DNA of 64,000 nucleotides, from NCBI RefSeq assembly GCF_000772935.1, contig NZ_JPVR01000075.1, positions 124,001 through 188,000 of the forward strand, given 5' to 3'. This DNA comes from Lysinibacillus boronitolerans JCM 21713 = 10a = NBRC 103108. GTDB taxonomy: Bacteria > Bacillota > Bacilli > Bacillales_A > Planococcaceae. Below are positions 1-8,892 of the stretch, in pieces. Numbering within the stretch: the first letter of the stretch is position 1; every line of letters starts with the position of its first letter. The position numbers and the translations under genes are program-made. A model generated the notes under the pieces. It saw only the letters and a program-made list of their open reading frames with translations. It was not told where the DNA came from and ran no database searches.

Positions 1-1
1 A

Positions 2-928
2 GATTTAGAAACAATGGGTGGCGCAAAAATGCACTGTTCTGTTTCAGGTTGTGGAGATGTGCTTGTTAAATCCGAACAAGAGGCTATTACTTATGCGCGC
101 AAATATTTAGGATACTTCCCTAATAACTATGCAGAGCGTAGCAAGGTAGAGACACCCAAACCGCCGGCTTCATTTGATAAATCTATTGAAGAATTAATAC
201 CTCAAAACCAAAATGTTCCATTTGATATGTATAAGCTAATTGATCGTATTATCGATGAAGATTCGTTTTGTGAGGTTAAGAAATTATTTGCACCAGAATT
301 AATTACAGGGCTTGCGCGAATTAATGGACAATCAGTTGGGATCATCGCTAACCAACCTCGCGTCAAGGGAGGCGTGCTATTCCATGATTCTGCTGATAAA
401 GCGGCGAAGTTTATTTCACTTTGTGATGCTTTCAATATCCCGCTGTTATTCCTAGCAGACGTTCCAGGATTTATGATTGGTACTCAGGTTGAAAAAGCAG
501 GAATTATCCGTCATGGTGCTAAAATGATTTTTGCCATGAGTGAGGCAACTGTTCCTAAGCTAACGGTCATTGTGCGTAAAGCGTATGGTGCAGGATTATA
601 TGCAATGGCTGGTCCTGCGTTTGAACCAGACTGTTGTATTGCCTTATCAAATGCACAAATTGCCGTAATGGGACCAGAAGCTGCTGTCAATGCCGTCTAT
701 GCCAATAAAATTGCAGAACTTCCGAAAGAAGAGCAAGCAAGCTTCATTGCCGAGAAACGTAAAGAATATCAAGAGGAAATTGATGTGTATAGATTAGCTT
801 CAGAGCTTATCATTGATGATGTAATTGAGCCTAATGAGCTACGCCAGGTACTAGAAAATCGCTTAGAGCTTTATATGTCAAAATACTTATTATTCTCACA
901 ACGTAAGCATGGGGTAAACCCGGTTTAA
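2..928 (+). CDS. Acyl-CoA carboxylase carboxyltransferase subunit (3' part, cut by window edge)
   Basis: This is the C-terminal part of a biotin-dependent acyl-CoA carboxylase beta subunit (propionyl-/methylcrotonyl-CoA carboxylase or methylmalonyl-CoA decarboxylase type). The family moves the carboxyl group between biotin and an acyl-CoA. The reading frame is open from base 2, ahead of the first ATG at 14, so the gene begins outside the window. Visible family features are the GGAKMHCSVSGCGD segment, the glycine-rich FLADVPGFMIGTQVEKAGIIRHGAKM segment split here as FLADVPGF and GIIRHGAK, and the AYGAGLYAMAG oxyanion-type stretch. The partner biotin carboxylase subunit is not in view, so the acyl substrate cannot be decided. 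An intrinsic terminator follows directly. Confidence 0.9.
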   Translation, partial: DLETMGGAKMHCSVSGCGDVLVKSEQEAITYARKYLGYFPNNYAERSKVETPKPPASFDKSIEELIPQNQNVPFDMYKLIDRIIDEDSFCEVKKLFAPELITGLARINGQSVGIIANQPRVKGGVLFHDSADKAAKFISLCDAFNIPLLFLADVPGFMIGTQVEKAGIIRHGAKMIFAMSEATVPKLTVIVRKAYGAGLYAMAGPAFEPDCCIALSNAQIAVMGPEAAVNAVYANKIAELPKEEQASFIAEKRKEYQEEIDVYRLASELIIDDVIEPNELRQVLENRLELYMSKYLLFSQRKHGVNPV

Positions 929-941
929 ACATACTTATTGC

Positions 942-975
942 AAGGCTGTCTCTGCTGGTAGGAGACAGCCTTTTT
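942..975 (+). terminator. Intrinsic terminator of the carboxylase operon
   Basis: An 11-bp perfect stem (AAGGCTGTCTC / GAGACAGCCTT) with a 9-base loop runs into a T tract. It lies 14 bases after the stop codon. Confidence 0.9.
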
Positions 976-1060
976 GGATGATAATTTTTTTCAGCTACTT
1001 GCAAGCTATAGTTGAGCATATTAAAATATGGGAAGGAATAAAGGGAAGTGGGTGTTAAGC

Positions 1061-1627
1061 TTGTCTAAAAACAACATAGCGGATGTTCAGAATAATGCCA
1101 AGCTCCCATTACCATATCGGGATGTCATTGATACATATTATTTGCCGCTAAAGGTAGCAGGTTGGATTTTATTTAGTATCTATTCATTTATGGCTTTTTA
1201 TAAATTGGTTATTGATCGCCTAGTAGATGTAGTCGTCATTTTATTTAAAGGAGATTACTCTATAGGTGACTTAGGATTGTTTGATTATAGTAGTTGGCGA
1301 TTAACTACAAATTTTATTCCCTTCGAAACGATTCTCCGTTATATAAACTACTCTCAATATTTTAATTGGGAAATTATAATCGTTAACTTACTTGGCAACT
1401 TGTTAATTTTTACTCCAATGGGCTTTTTACTGCCATTACTATCGAAGAAATTCCGAAAAGCATGGATTATTATTTGTTTGGGCTTTTTTGCTAGTCTTGC
1501 TGTCGAAACCGTTCAATTTATTTTTACCGTTGGTTCTGCGGATATTGATGATTTAATTTTAAATACAATGGGTGCATGGCTTGGTTACTTAGCTTATAAA
1601 GGTATATTGATTAAACCCAAAAAATGA
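1061..1627 (+). CDS. VanZ-like membrane protein
   Basis: This is a small membrane protein of the VanZ family, named after the teicoplanin-resistance accessory protein. Most chromosomal members have no known role. Hydrophobic segments lie near residues 25-55, 110-130, 135-155 and 160-180. The family core is visible as NLLGNLLIFTPMGFLLP followed by ETVQ and GSADIDDLILNTMGAWLG. The first in-frame ATG at 1028 has no ribosome site. I prefer the TTG at 1061, six bases after AAGTGGGTG, which gives about 188 residues; a GTG at 1052 is an alternative. Terminators on both sides make it a single-gene unit. Confidence 0.8.
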   Translation: MSKNNIADVQNNAKLPLPYRDVIDTYYLPLKVAGWILFSIYSFMAFYKLVIDRLVDVVVILFKGDYSIGDLGLFDYSSWRLTTNFIPFETILRYINYSQYFNWEIIIVNLLGNLLIFTPMGFLLPLLSKKFRKAWIIICLGFFASLAVETVQFIFTVGSADIDDLILNTMGAWLGYLAYKGILIKPKK

Positions 1628-1633
1628 GAAAAG

Positions 1634-1661
1634 CAGTCCAGAATGAGAGGACTGTTTTTTT
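1634..1661 (+). terminator. Intrinsic terminator after the vanZ-like gene
   Basis: CAGTCC pairs with GGACTG across a 9-base loop, followed by seven T residues. Confidence 0.75.
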
Positions 1662-1954
1662 ATGTTGATTAACACTATTTGTTTAGTGTATATGTAATAA
1701 ATTTTATTGAAAATAGTAGAGAGCTAATAAATGAATATGAAAAGTATTAGTCAGATGAGGTTCTTTATACCTATTTTTGAAAATGATTAGTATCTCTTTA
1801 GGAGGTTAGTAGTAATTAGTGCTTGAATTTAATAGTGAAAATTCCGATAATGAGTGTACAGAAACTATTCAAATGGTATAGATAGAGTGTGAGAAAGAAA
1901 GTTCATATCTATTAACTTATTAGCATATGAAGATAAAAGGGCGAGGTGAAAACT
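1662..1954. other. AT-rich intergenic stretch with no supported gene
   Basis: About 290 bases between the vanZ-like terminator and the SprA-like gene. It presumably holds that gene's promoter. An AGGAGG-like string near 1799-1804 is followed only by a GTG at 1819 opening a 20-codon frame with too long a spacing, so I do not call a gene. No stable hairpin or repeat was seen. Confidence 0.6.
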
Positions 1955-2683
1955 ATGAAAATAACAAATTTAATGGAACAAGAAAGAATTTCATCCCAGC
2001 ATAATCGTAAAAAAATACTGCAGCGTAAAGAGGCAGGAGATGCCTATAGAAAAAATGCGATGTATTTTCAGCCAAAGAAAAACCCATTATTGATTGAACT
2101 TGAAAATTTACTGTTAGGGCGTACTGACCAAGATTTATATGAGCAACAGCAAGAAGAGTCAAAAGAAGTAACTCCTCAGCAGCAAGCCATTATGGAAGAT
2201 TTACAGCAAACAGAAAAGAATGTACGGGCCCATGAGCAAACCTATAAGGTAGGAATGAATGATAACGCTGATTCCTCGCATATATCCGATTCAGAACTAG
2301 GTGACACACTACTGCCCATTTTAGAGCAGGTACGTAATGCAGCATTGTCATCAGCAGAGCCTTCTCCTCAAGATTTACGTGTGGCGCAAAGCGTTGATGC
2401 TCACATACAGCATATGTTAAATAATTCAAATGGTGACGAGGTTACCACAAATGAAAGCGAACCATCTTTTGTACGTGACATCATCGAAGTGAAGGTTCCT
2501 GAACGTTACGCGAAGGAATTGAAATTGGACCCATTTGCAGATACAATTTTCGGTAAGAATTATGAGACTGCATTCAAGTTAAGAGCATTCAAACAGGCAT
2601 CGGAAAGATATGCGGCTCACGTTCAAATGACGAAAAATGGCTATCGTCCAGACAAGGATTCTATGTTCTCTTTGATAGCCTGA
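1955..2683 (+). CDS. SprA-related protein with degenerate metalloprotease motif
   Basis: A 242-residue soluble, acidic, Gln-rich protein. Residues 81-97 (LQQTEKNVRAHEQTY) and 126-143 (VRNAALSSAEPSPQDLRV) resemble the two conserved blocks of SprA-related putative metalloproteases, which as I recall read VRAHEQAH and AALAPAEPSAQDR. In those proteins HEQAH is an HExxH zinc motif. Here it reads HEQTY (93-97), so the second His is lost and protease activity is doubtful. The region between the blocks, normally long and Gly-rich, is short. The start is the ATG behind GAGGTG; the in-frame GTG at 1946 lies inside that ribosome site. Function is unknown. The family link is my motif recognition only. 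Confidence 0.6.
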   Translation: MKITNLMEQERISSQHNRKKILQRKEAGDAYRKNAMYFQPKKNPLLIELENLLLGRTDQDLYEQQQEESKEVTPQQQAIMEDLQQTEKNVRAHEQTYKVGMNDNADSSHISDSELGDTLLPILEQVRNAALSSAEPSPQDLRVAQSVDAHIQHMLNNSNGDEVTTNESEPSFVRDIIEVKVPERYAKELKLDPFADTIFGKNYETAFKLRAFKQASERYAAHVQMTKNGYRPDKDSMFSLIA

Positions 2684-2707
2684 TGCTGTAGATAGGAGAT
2701 TGTTGAC

Positions 2708-3202
2708 ATGGCAAAGGCAAAGCATGCGAAAACGAATGCGATTCGTTTATTAGAACAACAAAAAATGCATTTTGATGTGATGGAATATGAAACAGGGGAC
2801 GGTCAAGTTGATGGTGTTTCTGTAGCTGAGAAAATAGGACAGCCTGTTGCTCGGGTATTTAAAACATTAGTAGCAAAAGCAAGTGCACAAAAGCTATTTG
2901 TATTTGTTATTCCAGTAGCTGAGGAGCTGGACTTAAAAGCAGCGGCAAAGGTGGTTGGGGAAAAGAAAATCGAAATGTTAGCGGTAAAAGATCTACTTAG
3001 CCATACTGGTTATGTTCGTGGTGGATGTTCACCAGTAGGGATGAAGAAGTTATATCCAACGGTCATTGATGCATCTGCTCAAGAACAAGGTAGTATAATT
3101 GTTAGTGCTGGGAAAATTGGTATGCAAATTCATGTTCAAGTAGATGATCTGAAAACTATAACAAAGGCACAACTTGCCTCAATTACAGCTACCCATGAGT
3201 GA
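2708..3202 (+). CDS. ybaK: YbaK/EbsC-type Cys-tRNA(Pro)/Cys-tRNA(Cys) deacylase
   Basis: A 164-residue trans-editing enzyme that hydrolyses Cys mischarged on tRNA(Pro) by prolyl-tRNA synthetase. Sequence support is the compact YbaK fold order: N-terminal [12 protein letters not shown], the [21 protein letters not shown] block (residues about 37-58) holding the catalytic Lys region, then [29 protein letters not shown] (about 101-114) and a C-terminal SAGKIGMQI block. An AGGAG site sits 9 bases before the ATG. The gene lies 24 bases after the SprA-like gene and may be co-transcribed with it. Its terminator overlaps the stop codon. Confidence 0.92.
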   Translation: MAKAKHAKTNAIRLLEQQKMHFDVMEYETGDGQVDGVSVAEKIGQPVARVFKTLVAKASAQKLFVFVIPVAEELDLKAAAKVVGEKKIEMLAVKDLLSHTGYVRGGCSPVGMKKLYPTVIDASAQEQGSIIVSAGKIGMQIHVQVDDLKTITKAQLASITATHE

Positions 3203-3221
3203 GAGAATGGGTAGTTTTTTT
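3189..3221 (+). terminator. Intrinsic terminator overlapping the ybaK stop
   Basis: CTACCCAT pairs with ATGGGTAG, followed by seven T residues. The left arm is still coding and the stop codon lies in the loop. Confidence 0.85.
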
Positions 3222-3322
3222 ATGTGTTAAGATGAAAGGTTTAGATCAAGCACAATAGCTTAATTTTGGTTGAAAGTATGATAAAGTAATAGCAATATTA
3301 TTCATAGAGAGAAGGATAAGGA

Positions 3323-3958
3323 ATGCGTAGAATAATGGGGTGGCGTTGGACCTTTTTTATTGGTGGCTTAATTGTGATGTCACTTGGAATCACGATGTCG
3401 ATAAAGGGGAAAATCGTTGGCACAAGCCCATGGGATGTTTTACATGTAGGTCTCTTTCAAAATTTTGGGTTAAGTATCGGCACATGGTCTATTGTAACAG
3501 GACTCTTTATAGTTGCTTCAACATCCATTGTATTACGTCAATGGCCAAAGATAGGTACTTGGCTCAATATGCTGCTAATCGGCTCGTTCATTGATGTATT
3601 TAACTGGCTGTTGCCCTCAACGGATGTATATGGCTTACAAATTACATATTTTATTATTGGTTTATTTGTTTTGAGCTTTGGCTGTGGGATGTATATTGCA
3701 CCGAATATGGGCGCAGGACCAAGGGATACCTTAATGATGATACTTGTTGAAAAATTTGGTGGATCTATTAAGACAGCAAGAATGGGAATTGAAGTACTTG
3801 TAACAATTGTTGGCTGGCTTCTAGGTGGGCCAGTTGGCGTGGGGACGGTATTGATCGCCTTAACCTCAGGCTATATTGTGCAATATTCATTACCATATTG
3901 TCGTAAAATATTAATGAAATGTATTGGAAATATGGAGGGCATGAAGCCTTTCTATTAA
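3323..3958 (+). CDS. YczE/YyaS-like integral membrane protein
   Basis: A 211-residue membrane protein with five or six hydrophobic segments (about residues 8-27, 50-70, 78-97, 107-128, 150-170 and 172-190). Two similar motifs, KIVGTSPWDVLHVGL (29-43) and PNMGAGPRDTLMMIL (126-140), point to an internal duplication. Both are typical of the YczE/YitT-like family. No biochemical role is established for the family, and B. subtilis YczE has been linked only to secondary-metabolite production. AAGGATAAGG lies just before the ATG. It is flanked by terminators and so is probably transcribed alone. Confidence 0.75.
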   Translation: MRRIMGWRWTFFIGGLIVMSLGITMSIKGKIVGTSPWDVLHVGLFQNFGLSIGTWSIVTGLFIVASTSIVLRQWPKIGTWLNMLLIGSFIDVFNWLLPSTDVYGLQITYFIIGLFVLSFGCGMYIAPNMGAGPRDTLMMILVEKFGGSIKTARMGIEVLVTIVGWLLGGPVGVGTVLIALTSGYIVQYSLPYCRKILMKCIGNMEGMKPFY

Positions 3959-3965
3959 TTCATGA

Positions 3966-4012
3966 AGCTACTTTTATCTGTCATAGATAGAAGTGGCTTT
4001 TCATCTTTTTTG
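3966..4012 (+). terminator. Intrinsic terminator after the yczE-like gene
   Basis: AGCTACTTTTATCT pairs with AGATAGAAGTGGCT (two G-U pairs), with a T-rich tail at 3998-4012. Confidence 0.75.
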
Positions 4013-4059
4013 GTGTTCCTTCATATAATGCAGGGCGGAAGCTAAAGGAGGAACGACAT

Positions 4060-5136
4060 TTGAACGGAAATGTAACGTATTATTTTGGACACGCATTGAC
4101 TGGTCAAGGTGTGAAGCATTTATATAAAGAAATGATGGAAGAAGCGGCGCTTGTTTATTTTTTGCAAGGGCCTGCCACATTTAAAGGTTCAGAACTGTTA
4201 AAAGAACTAGGATACTTCTATGTGAAACAGGGCTTTGCCGTCGAGTGGTTTAAGCATGCTTTATTAGAGGAAGTTGTTGAGGCCGTTTATGTAAAAGGCT
4301 GTAACAGACTTTTTGTATGGGCATCTGAGTGGAATATCGAGCCAACTTTACTCGGTACAAAGCATCGTGTCATGTCTTTCTATGACTGCTTAGAGGATAT
4401 ACAGCTTAAAAAGGTTGGAGAACAACTTGCTGAGGCGATGCAGGAGCGTGCAACTTGGCGTGAAAAATGCATAGCAAAACTGGATCAAGCAATCAAGCTA
4501 CATGATGACTGGGAGGTTGTCACACAAAGTTGTATGAACTGGCAGGCATTAAATGAACAGGTAGAAAATTTAAAGAATGAAGTGTTTCAATCCATTGTTT
4601 TGAATAAATCGGGTATCCGAACACATCGTTTACTTGGAACGTTAACTCCTAGAGGTGCGGAAAATACAGTGGAAAGTATCACCAAGAGTATCACGACTCG
4701 CTTCATGATTAAAGGCAAGCCAGGTACAGGTAAATCTTCATTAATGAAAAGTTTAGCGGATGAGGCAAATGCAAGAGGGCTTGATGCACAAATTGTTTGG
4801 TGTGGCTTAGATGCGGGATCTGTGGATATGGTCATTATCCCAGAGCTAAATTTCTGTATCTTTGATAGTACAGAGCCACATATCTTTTATCCAGAGGATG
4901 GTAGATTAGGGGATAAGATATTTGATATTGGGCAACATTGTGAGCTTTCAGAGGAAGCAGAAACTGCGATTGAAGCAGTGCGAGCGCAATACAAAGAAGC
5001 TATACAGGATGCGATGGGCCATTCCAAACGATATGCAGAAGCAGAATATACCGTCCGTCGCCTATTAGATAATTGTCTATCCGCTTCTTTATGGCGTGAA
5101 AAAACAGCGCCACTATTCGAAAGATTAACAAAGTAA
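4060..5136 (+). CDS. P-loop ATPase with two NTPase halves, the first degenerate
   Basis: A 358-residue soluble protein resembling the PRK06851 ATPases of Bacillales, whose function is unknown. The second half has an intact Walker A, GKPGTGKSS (residues 219-227), followed by LMKSLADEANARGLDAQIVWC and an IIPELN block. The first half repeats the same layout (FLQGPATFKGSELLKELGYF at 34-53, then a GFAVEWFKHA strand), but its P-loop reads GPATFKGS with the Gly-Lys order reversed, so it probably does not bind ATP. The start is the TTG at 4060, nine bases after AAAGGAGG. It precedes kbl by about 65 bases, possibly as one unit. Confidence 0.7.
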   Translation: MNGNVTYYFGHALTGQGVKHLYKEMMEEAALVYFLQGPATFKGSELLKELGYFYVKQGFAVEWFKHALLEEVVEAVYVKGCNRLFVWASEWNIEPTLLGTKHRVMSFYDCLEDIQLKKVGEQLAEAMQERATWREKCIAKLDQAIKLHDDWEVVTQSCMNWQALNEQVENLKNEVFQSIVLNKSGIRTHRLLGTLTPRGAENTVESITKSITTRFMIKGKPGTGKSSLMKSLADEANARGLDAQIVWCGLDAGSVDMVIIPELNFCIFDSTEPHIFYPEDGRLGDKIFDIGQHCELSEEAETAIEAVRAQYKEAIQDAMGHSKRYAEAEYTVRRLLDNCLSASLWREKTAPLFERLTK

Positions 5137-5203
5137 TGTAGCTAATGGCTTGCATGTGCTAAACTAGGAGCGAGAACAGTTTTCCTAGGAAAGGATGATA
5201 CGC

Positions 5204-6394
5204 TTGTCAAAAGTATTGAATGCATTTTTAGATGAAAACCTACAAGCCCTACATGAACAAGGCTTATACAATGAAATCGATCCAGTAGAGGGAGCAAATG
5301 GCCCGATTATTCAGGTCCGTGGAAAAAATCTTGTTAACTTATCCTCTAACAACTATCTTGGTTTAGCAACAAATGAAGAATTAAAGCGTATTGCCAAAGA
5401 GACAATTGATAAATACGGTGTTGGAGCAGGTGCTGTTCGTACAATCAACGGGACACTTGACTTGCACGTAAAATTAGAAGAAAAGCTTGCTGAATTTAAA
5501 GGAACAGAAGCGGCTATTTCTTATCAATCTGGCTTTAATTGTAATATGGCAGCTATTTCGGCTGTAATGGATAAAAATGATGCCATTCTATCTGATCAAT
5601 TAAACCATGCCTCTATTATTGATGGATGTCGCTTATCAAAGGCAAAAATCATCGCGTTTAATCACTCTGATATGGAGGATTTACGTGCAAAGGCAAAGGC
5701 AGCAAAGGAATCAGGTTTATACAATAAAATCATGGTTATCACAGATGGTGTCTTCTCAATGGATGGTGATATTGCTAAATTACCTGAAATTGTGGAAATT
5801 GCGAAAGAGTTTGATTTGATTACGTATGTGGATGATGCACATGGTTCAGGTGTAACAGGTAAAGGAAAAGGAACTGTGAAGCATTTTGGATTAGAAAAAG
5901 AAATTGATTTCCAAATTGGTACATTATCAAAAGCCATTGGTGTAGTAGGTGGCTATGTAGCAGGTAAGAAAAATTTAATTGATTGGCTAAAAGTTCGCTC
6001 ACGCCCATTCCTATTCTCAACAGCATTACCACCAGGTGATGTAGCCGCTATTACAGCAGCCGTGCAAATGCTGATTGATTCAACAGAGCTACACGATAAG
6101 CTGTGGGATAATGGCAACTATTTAAAAGCGGGGCTTGAGAAGCTTGGCTTTAATATTGGCGCGTCTGAGACACCAATTACACCATGTATCATTGGGGATG
6201 AAAAGTTGACACAGGAATTTTCAAAACGTTTATTTGAAGAAGGCGTTTATGCAAAATCGATTGTCTTCCCAACAGTTCCAAAAGGTACAGGACGCGTTCG
6301 GAATATGCCAACAGCGGCACATACAAAAGAAATGCTTGATGATGCAATTGCGATTTACGAGAAGGTTGGTCGTGAATTAGGCGTTATTCAATAA
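5204..6394 (+). CDS. kbl: Glycine C-acetyltransferase (2-amino-3-ketobutyrate CoA ligase)
   Basis: A PLP enzyme of the alpha-oxoamine synthase family, about 396 residues. It cleaves 2-amino-3-ketobutyrate with CoA to glycine and acetyl-CoA, the second step of threonine breakdown. Visible features are [10 protein letters not shown] (45-54), the SYQSGFNCN segment, VDDAHGSG (209-216) and the PLP lysine in GTLSKAIG (Lys243). The TTG at 5204 is preferred because it sits 9 bases from AGGAAAGG; the in-frame ATG at 5195 directly abuts that site. The usual partner tdh is not adjacent. A TDH of the short-chain dehydrogenase type lies at 36893-37846. Confidence 0.93.
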   Translation: MSKVLNAFLDENLQALHEQGLYNEIDPVEGANGPIIQVRGKNLVNLSSNNYLGLATNEELKRIAKETIDKYGVGAGAVRTINGTLDLHVKLEEKLAEFKGTEAAISYQSGFNCNMAAISAVMDKNDAILSDQLNHASIIDGCRLSKAKIIAFNHSDMEDLRAKAKAAKESGLYNKIMVITDGVFSMDGDIAKLPEIVEIAKEFDLITYVDDAHGSGVTGKGKGTVKHFGLEKEIDFQIGTLSKAIGVVGGYVAGKKNLIDWLKVRSRPFLFSTALPPGDVAAITAAVQMLIDSTELHDKLWDNGNYLKAGLEKLGFNIGASETPITPCIIGDEKLTQEFSKRLFEEGVYAKSIVFPTVPKGTGRVRNMPTAAHTKEMLDDAIAIYEKVGRELGVIQ

Positions 6395-6395
6395 G

Positions 6396-6430
6396 AAAAA
6401 GGCTTCCTCATGAATGGGGAAGCCTTTTTG
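6396..6430. terminator. Bidirectional terminator between kbl and the CoA-transferase gene
   Basis: AAAAAGGCTTCC pairs with GGAAGCCTTTTT, giving a T tract on both strands. It can end kbl transcripts and, on the minus strand, the long methionine-transport operon. Confidence 0.88.
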
Positions 6431-6433
6431 CAT

Positions 6434-6517
6434 GATAGAAATGAAAAAGTGTAGGATAGAATCAAAAAAGTGACCGATAGAAGCTTAAATCTAATTGATA
6501 GCGATCTAAAAATAGAC
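6434..6517. repeat. Four imperfect 21-bp tandem repeats
   Basis: The motif GATAG recurs at 6434, 6455, 6476 and 6497, exactly every 21 bases. The first two units are the most alike (GATAGAA followed by an A-rich stretch and AAGTG). The array lies between the bidirectional terminator and the stop codon of the convergent CoA-transferase gene, so it is inside the 3' end region of that operon. Confidence 0.75.
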
Positions 6518-6524
6518 AATCACT

Positions 6525-7721
6525 TTATTTTGACCCAATTATTTTGGCTGCCTTGAGCTGTTGAATAGCTTGATCAGAAATATTTAATGCCTGTAAAATT
6601 TCTTCATTATGTTGCCCTAAAGTAGGGGCTGCATTTGTTAGCTGTCCAGGTGTTTGTGAAAACTTAGCTGGGAAGCCCAATGTTCTCATTGATCCAGCAG
6701 TAGGGTGCTCATAGGACAGTACCATGCCACGCTCTAGTATATGAGGGTCATTTAATGTTTGATCATAAGAATAGATTGGACTAGATGGTACACCGTGCTT
6801 ATCCAATAGTTCGAGCCAGTAGATAGCCTTATGCTTGATTAACTCGCTTTCAATTTCTGCTTCCAGCTCCTTCACATGTTGGGCACGTGAATAGTTGGTA
6901 GCAAAGAGAGGATTGTCTAACCAATCAGGTCGATTGACAACCTTTACAGCAAAAATCTCCCATAGCTTTTGATTGCCAGCACCTACTAGAATATAGTCAT
7001 CCTGTGTTTTGAAACCTTGATAGGGCGCTGACACACGATGGGCGGTTCCTGTTCGCTCAGGTAACTCACCTTGTCCGAAGTAAGCAGCGGCCTCCCAAAC
7101 AGTCCACGCAAGACCTGACTCCACTAAGGACACATCAATATATTGACCTTCACCACTACGAAGCTTATAGATATAGGCCATTAAAATGGATTGTAAGGCT
7201 GTTTGTGCAGCGGCAATATCATTCACCGCAAAGCCAACTTTTACAGGTCGGCCATCTGCTTCACCTGTCATATGCATTAAGCCACTCAGACCCTGAGCCA
7301 TAATGTCATAGCCACCCTTTTGACTATAAGGACCTGTTTGACCATAACCGGAAATAGAGCAGTAAATTAGGCCCGGATTGATGGCTTTTAATGTGTCATA
7401 ATCAATTCCAAGCTTTTTCGTGACACCTGGTCGATAATTTTCCACAAGTACATCAACAGATTGAATTAATTCTTTAAATAAAGCCAGTCCCTCAGTCGTT
7501 TTTAAATTGATGCAGACACCTTTTTTATTACGATTAACCATCATATACATATGACTTTCTTCATTAACGAATGGACCCATTGTACGGGTATCGTCTCCAT
7601 TTGGATATTTTTCAATTTTGATAACTTCAGCACCCATATCTGCTAACACCATGGTGCAATAAGGACCCGCTAAGACTTGTGATAAATCGACAACCTTTAA
7701 TCCTTGTAATGCTTGTTTCAT
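6525..7721 (-). CDS. Class III CoA-transferase (CaiB/BaiF family)
   Basis: A 398-residue enzyme that moves CoA between carboxylic acids through an enzyme-bound acyl aspartate. Family features are LKVVDLSQVLAGPYCTMVLADMGAEVIK (split across residues 8-35), ENYRPG (94-99), GYGQTGPY (125-132) and VNDIAAA with the likely nucleophile Asp168. The substrate cannot be told from the sequence. The ATG overlaps the stop of the upstream oxidase gene in an ATGA arrangement, so the two are translationally coupled. It is the last gene of the apparent SAM-riboswitch operon starting at metQ. Confidence 0.88.
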   Translation of the reverse strand: MKQALQGLKVVDLSQVLAGPYCTMVLADMGAEVIKIEKYPNGDDTRTMGPFVNEESHMYMMVNRNKKGVCINLKTTEGLALFKELIQSVDVLVENYRPGVTKKLGIDYDTLKAINPGLIYCSISGYGQTGPYSQKGGYDIMAQGLSGLMHMTGEADGRPVKVGFAVNDIAAAQTALQSILMAYIYKLRSGEGQYIDVSLVESGLAWTVWEAAAYFGQGELPERTGTAHRVSAPYQGFKTQDDYILVGAGNQKLWEIFAVKVVNRPDWLDNPLFATNYSRAQHVKELEAEIESELIKHKAIYWLELLDKHGVPSSPIYSYDQTLNDPHILERGMVLSYEHPTAGSMRTLGFPAKFSQTPGQLTNAAPTLGQHNEEILQALNISDQAIQQLKAAKIIGSK

Positions 7722-8878
7722 TTAACCTCAGTCCCATCCTGTTTGACTAATGTGATATTACGTAATCCTTTGACAGAGGTGGCACCTGCTAATGCGATGG
7801 AAACCTTTAATTCATCATAAAGATTGGTCATCACCTTTTGGACGCCTTGTTGTCCTTCAAGGGCTAGCCCATAGACGAAAGGACGACCAATTGCAACGGC
7901 ATCCGCTCCTAAAGCAAGTGCTTTTAAGGCATCCATGCCACGATATACACCACTATCTAATATAATAGGAATTTGTCCATGCACAACTTTCGCAATAGCA
8001 GGAAGGGCATCAAGTGAACCAATCACGCCATCTAATTGACGGCCGCCATGGTTTGATACAATAATGCCATCAATACCATTGTCGATAGCTAGCTTTGCAT
8101 CTTCAGGATGTAAAATTCCCTTCAATAATATAGGAAGATTTGTACGTTTTTTTAACTCTCGAACATGCGCCCAATTAAGTGTTGGGTGGAAGACATTTTG
8201 CAAGACACCTTGTACATAGGACTCGAATGAATCATCAGGTAAAGTGGCTGTAAAAACGGGGTCATTCATATAATTTCCTCTTGCATAGCCTAGCTTCAAT
8301 GGTGAAAATTGATTGCGTACATCTTCTTCACGCCAGCCAAGCATTACGGTATCGACAGTTAAAACGATCGCTTCAAATCCAGCTTCCTCTGCACGTGTAG
8401 CCATACTAAAAGCAATTTCTTCATTAGTAGACCAATATAATTGAAACCATTTTGTTGCAGAAGGGGCAGCTAGAGCAACTTCTTCAAGAGCAAAAGTGGA
8501 AACGGTGCTTTGTATATAAGGAATATTTAAAAACTGGGCGGCACGTGCAACGGCAAGCTCACCTTCATCGTGAACCATTCCGTTCATGCCTACAGGAGCA
8601 AAAAGCAAAGGAGTTGGATATGTTTTACCAAACAAATGAACCGATGTATCAACTTTTGACACATCATTTAAAAATCGGGGAACAATGGAATACTTCTCAA
8701 AAGCTGCACGATTATTGCGCAGTGTTTGTTCACCGCCAGCACCTGAGCGGATGTAGCCAAAAGGTCCAGCTTCGATTTTTTCCGCTACGGCCTTTTCTAA
8801 ATCTGCAAAGCAAATGGGGAAGGGGGCTTGTGCAGTTATATTTTTTAAGAGTAGATCGCCATCAGTTATGTTTGTCAT
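7718..8878 (-). CDS. FMN-dependent 2-hydroxyacid oxidase (lactate 2-monooxygenase-like)
   Basis: A 386-residue TIM-barrel flavoenzyme of the glycolate/lactate oxidase family. It oxidises an L-2-hydroxyacid to the 2-oxoacid, or with the monooxygenase subtype to the shortened acid plus CO2. Motifs: FGYIRSGAGGE (40-50), LLFAPVGMNG (91-100), LTVDT plus LGWREED (173-186, resembling lactate 2-monooxygenases), Lys253, and the active-site SNHGGRQLDG (275-284) with catalytic His277. It lies 14 bases after the crotonase gene and overlaps the CoA-transferase by 4 bases. In a methionine-controlled operon a substrate such as 2-hydroxy-4-methylthiobutyrate is conceivable, but that is inference. Confidence 0.87.
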   Translation of the reverse strand: MTNITDGDLLLKNITAQAPFPICFADLEKAVAEKIEAGPFGYIRSGAGGEQTLRNNRAAFEKYSIVPRFLNDVSKVDTSVHLFGKTYPTPLLFAPVGMNGMVHDEGELAVARAAQFLNIPYIQSTVSTFALEEVALAAPSATKWFQLYWSTNEEIAFSMATRAEEAGFEAIVLTVDTVMLGWREEDVRNQFSPLKLGYARGNYMNDPVFTATLPDDSFESYVQGVLQNVFHPTLNWAHVRELKKRTNLPILLKGILHPEDAKLAIDNGIDGIIVSNHGGRQLDGVIGSLDALPAIAKVVHGQIPIILDSGVYRGMDALKALALGADAVAIGRPFVYGLALEGQQGVQKVMTNLYDELKVSIALAGATSVKGLRNITLVKQDGTEVK

Positions 8879-8892
8879 CGTTACTACCTCAC

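Noticed and set aside
1799-1881. AGGAGG-like string followed by a 20-codon frame starting at GTG 1819
   Set aside because: The spacing is about 14 bases, the frame is very short, and nothing about the peptide is recognisable.
2190-2429. Minus-strand open frame of 79 codons opposite the SprA-like gene
   Set aside because: No ribosome site, and the composition mirrors the plus-strand gene. It is a shadow frame.
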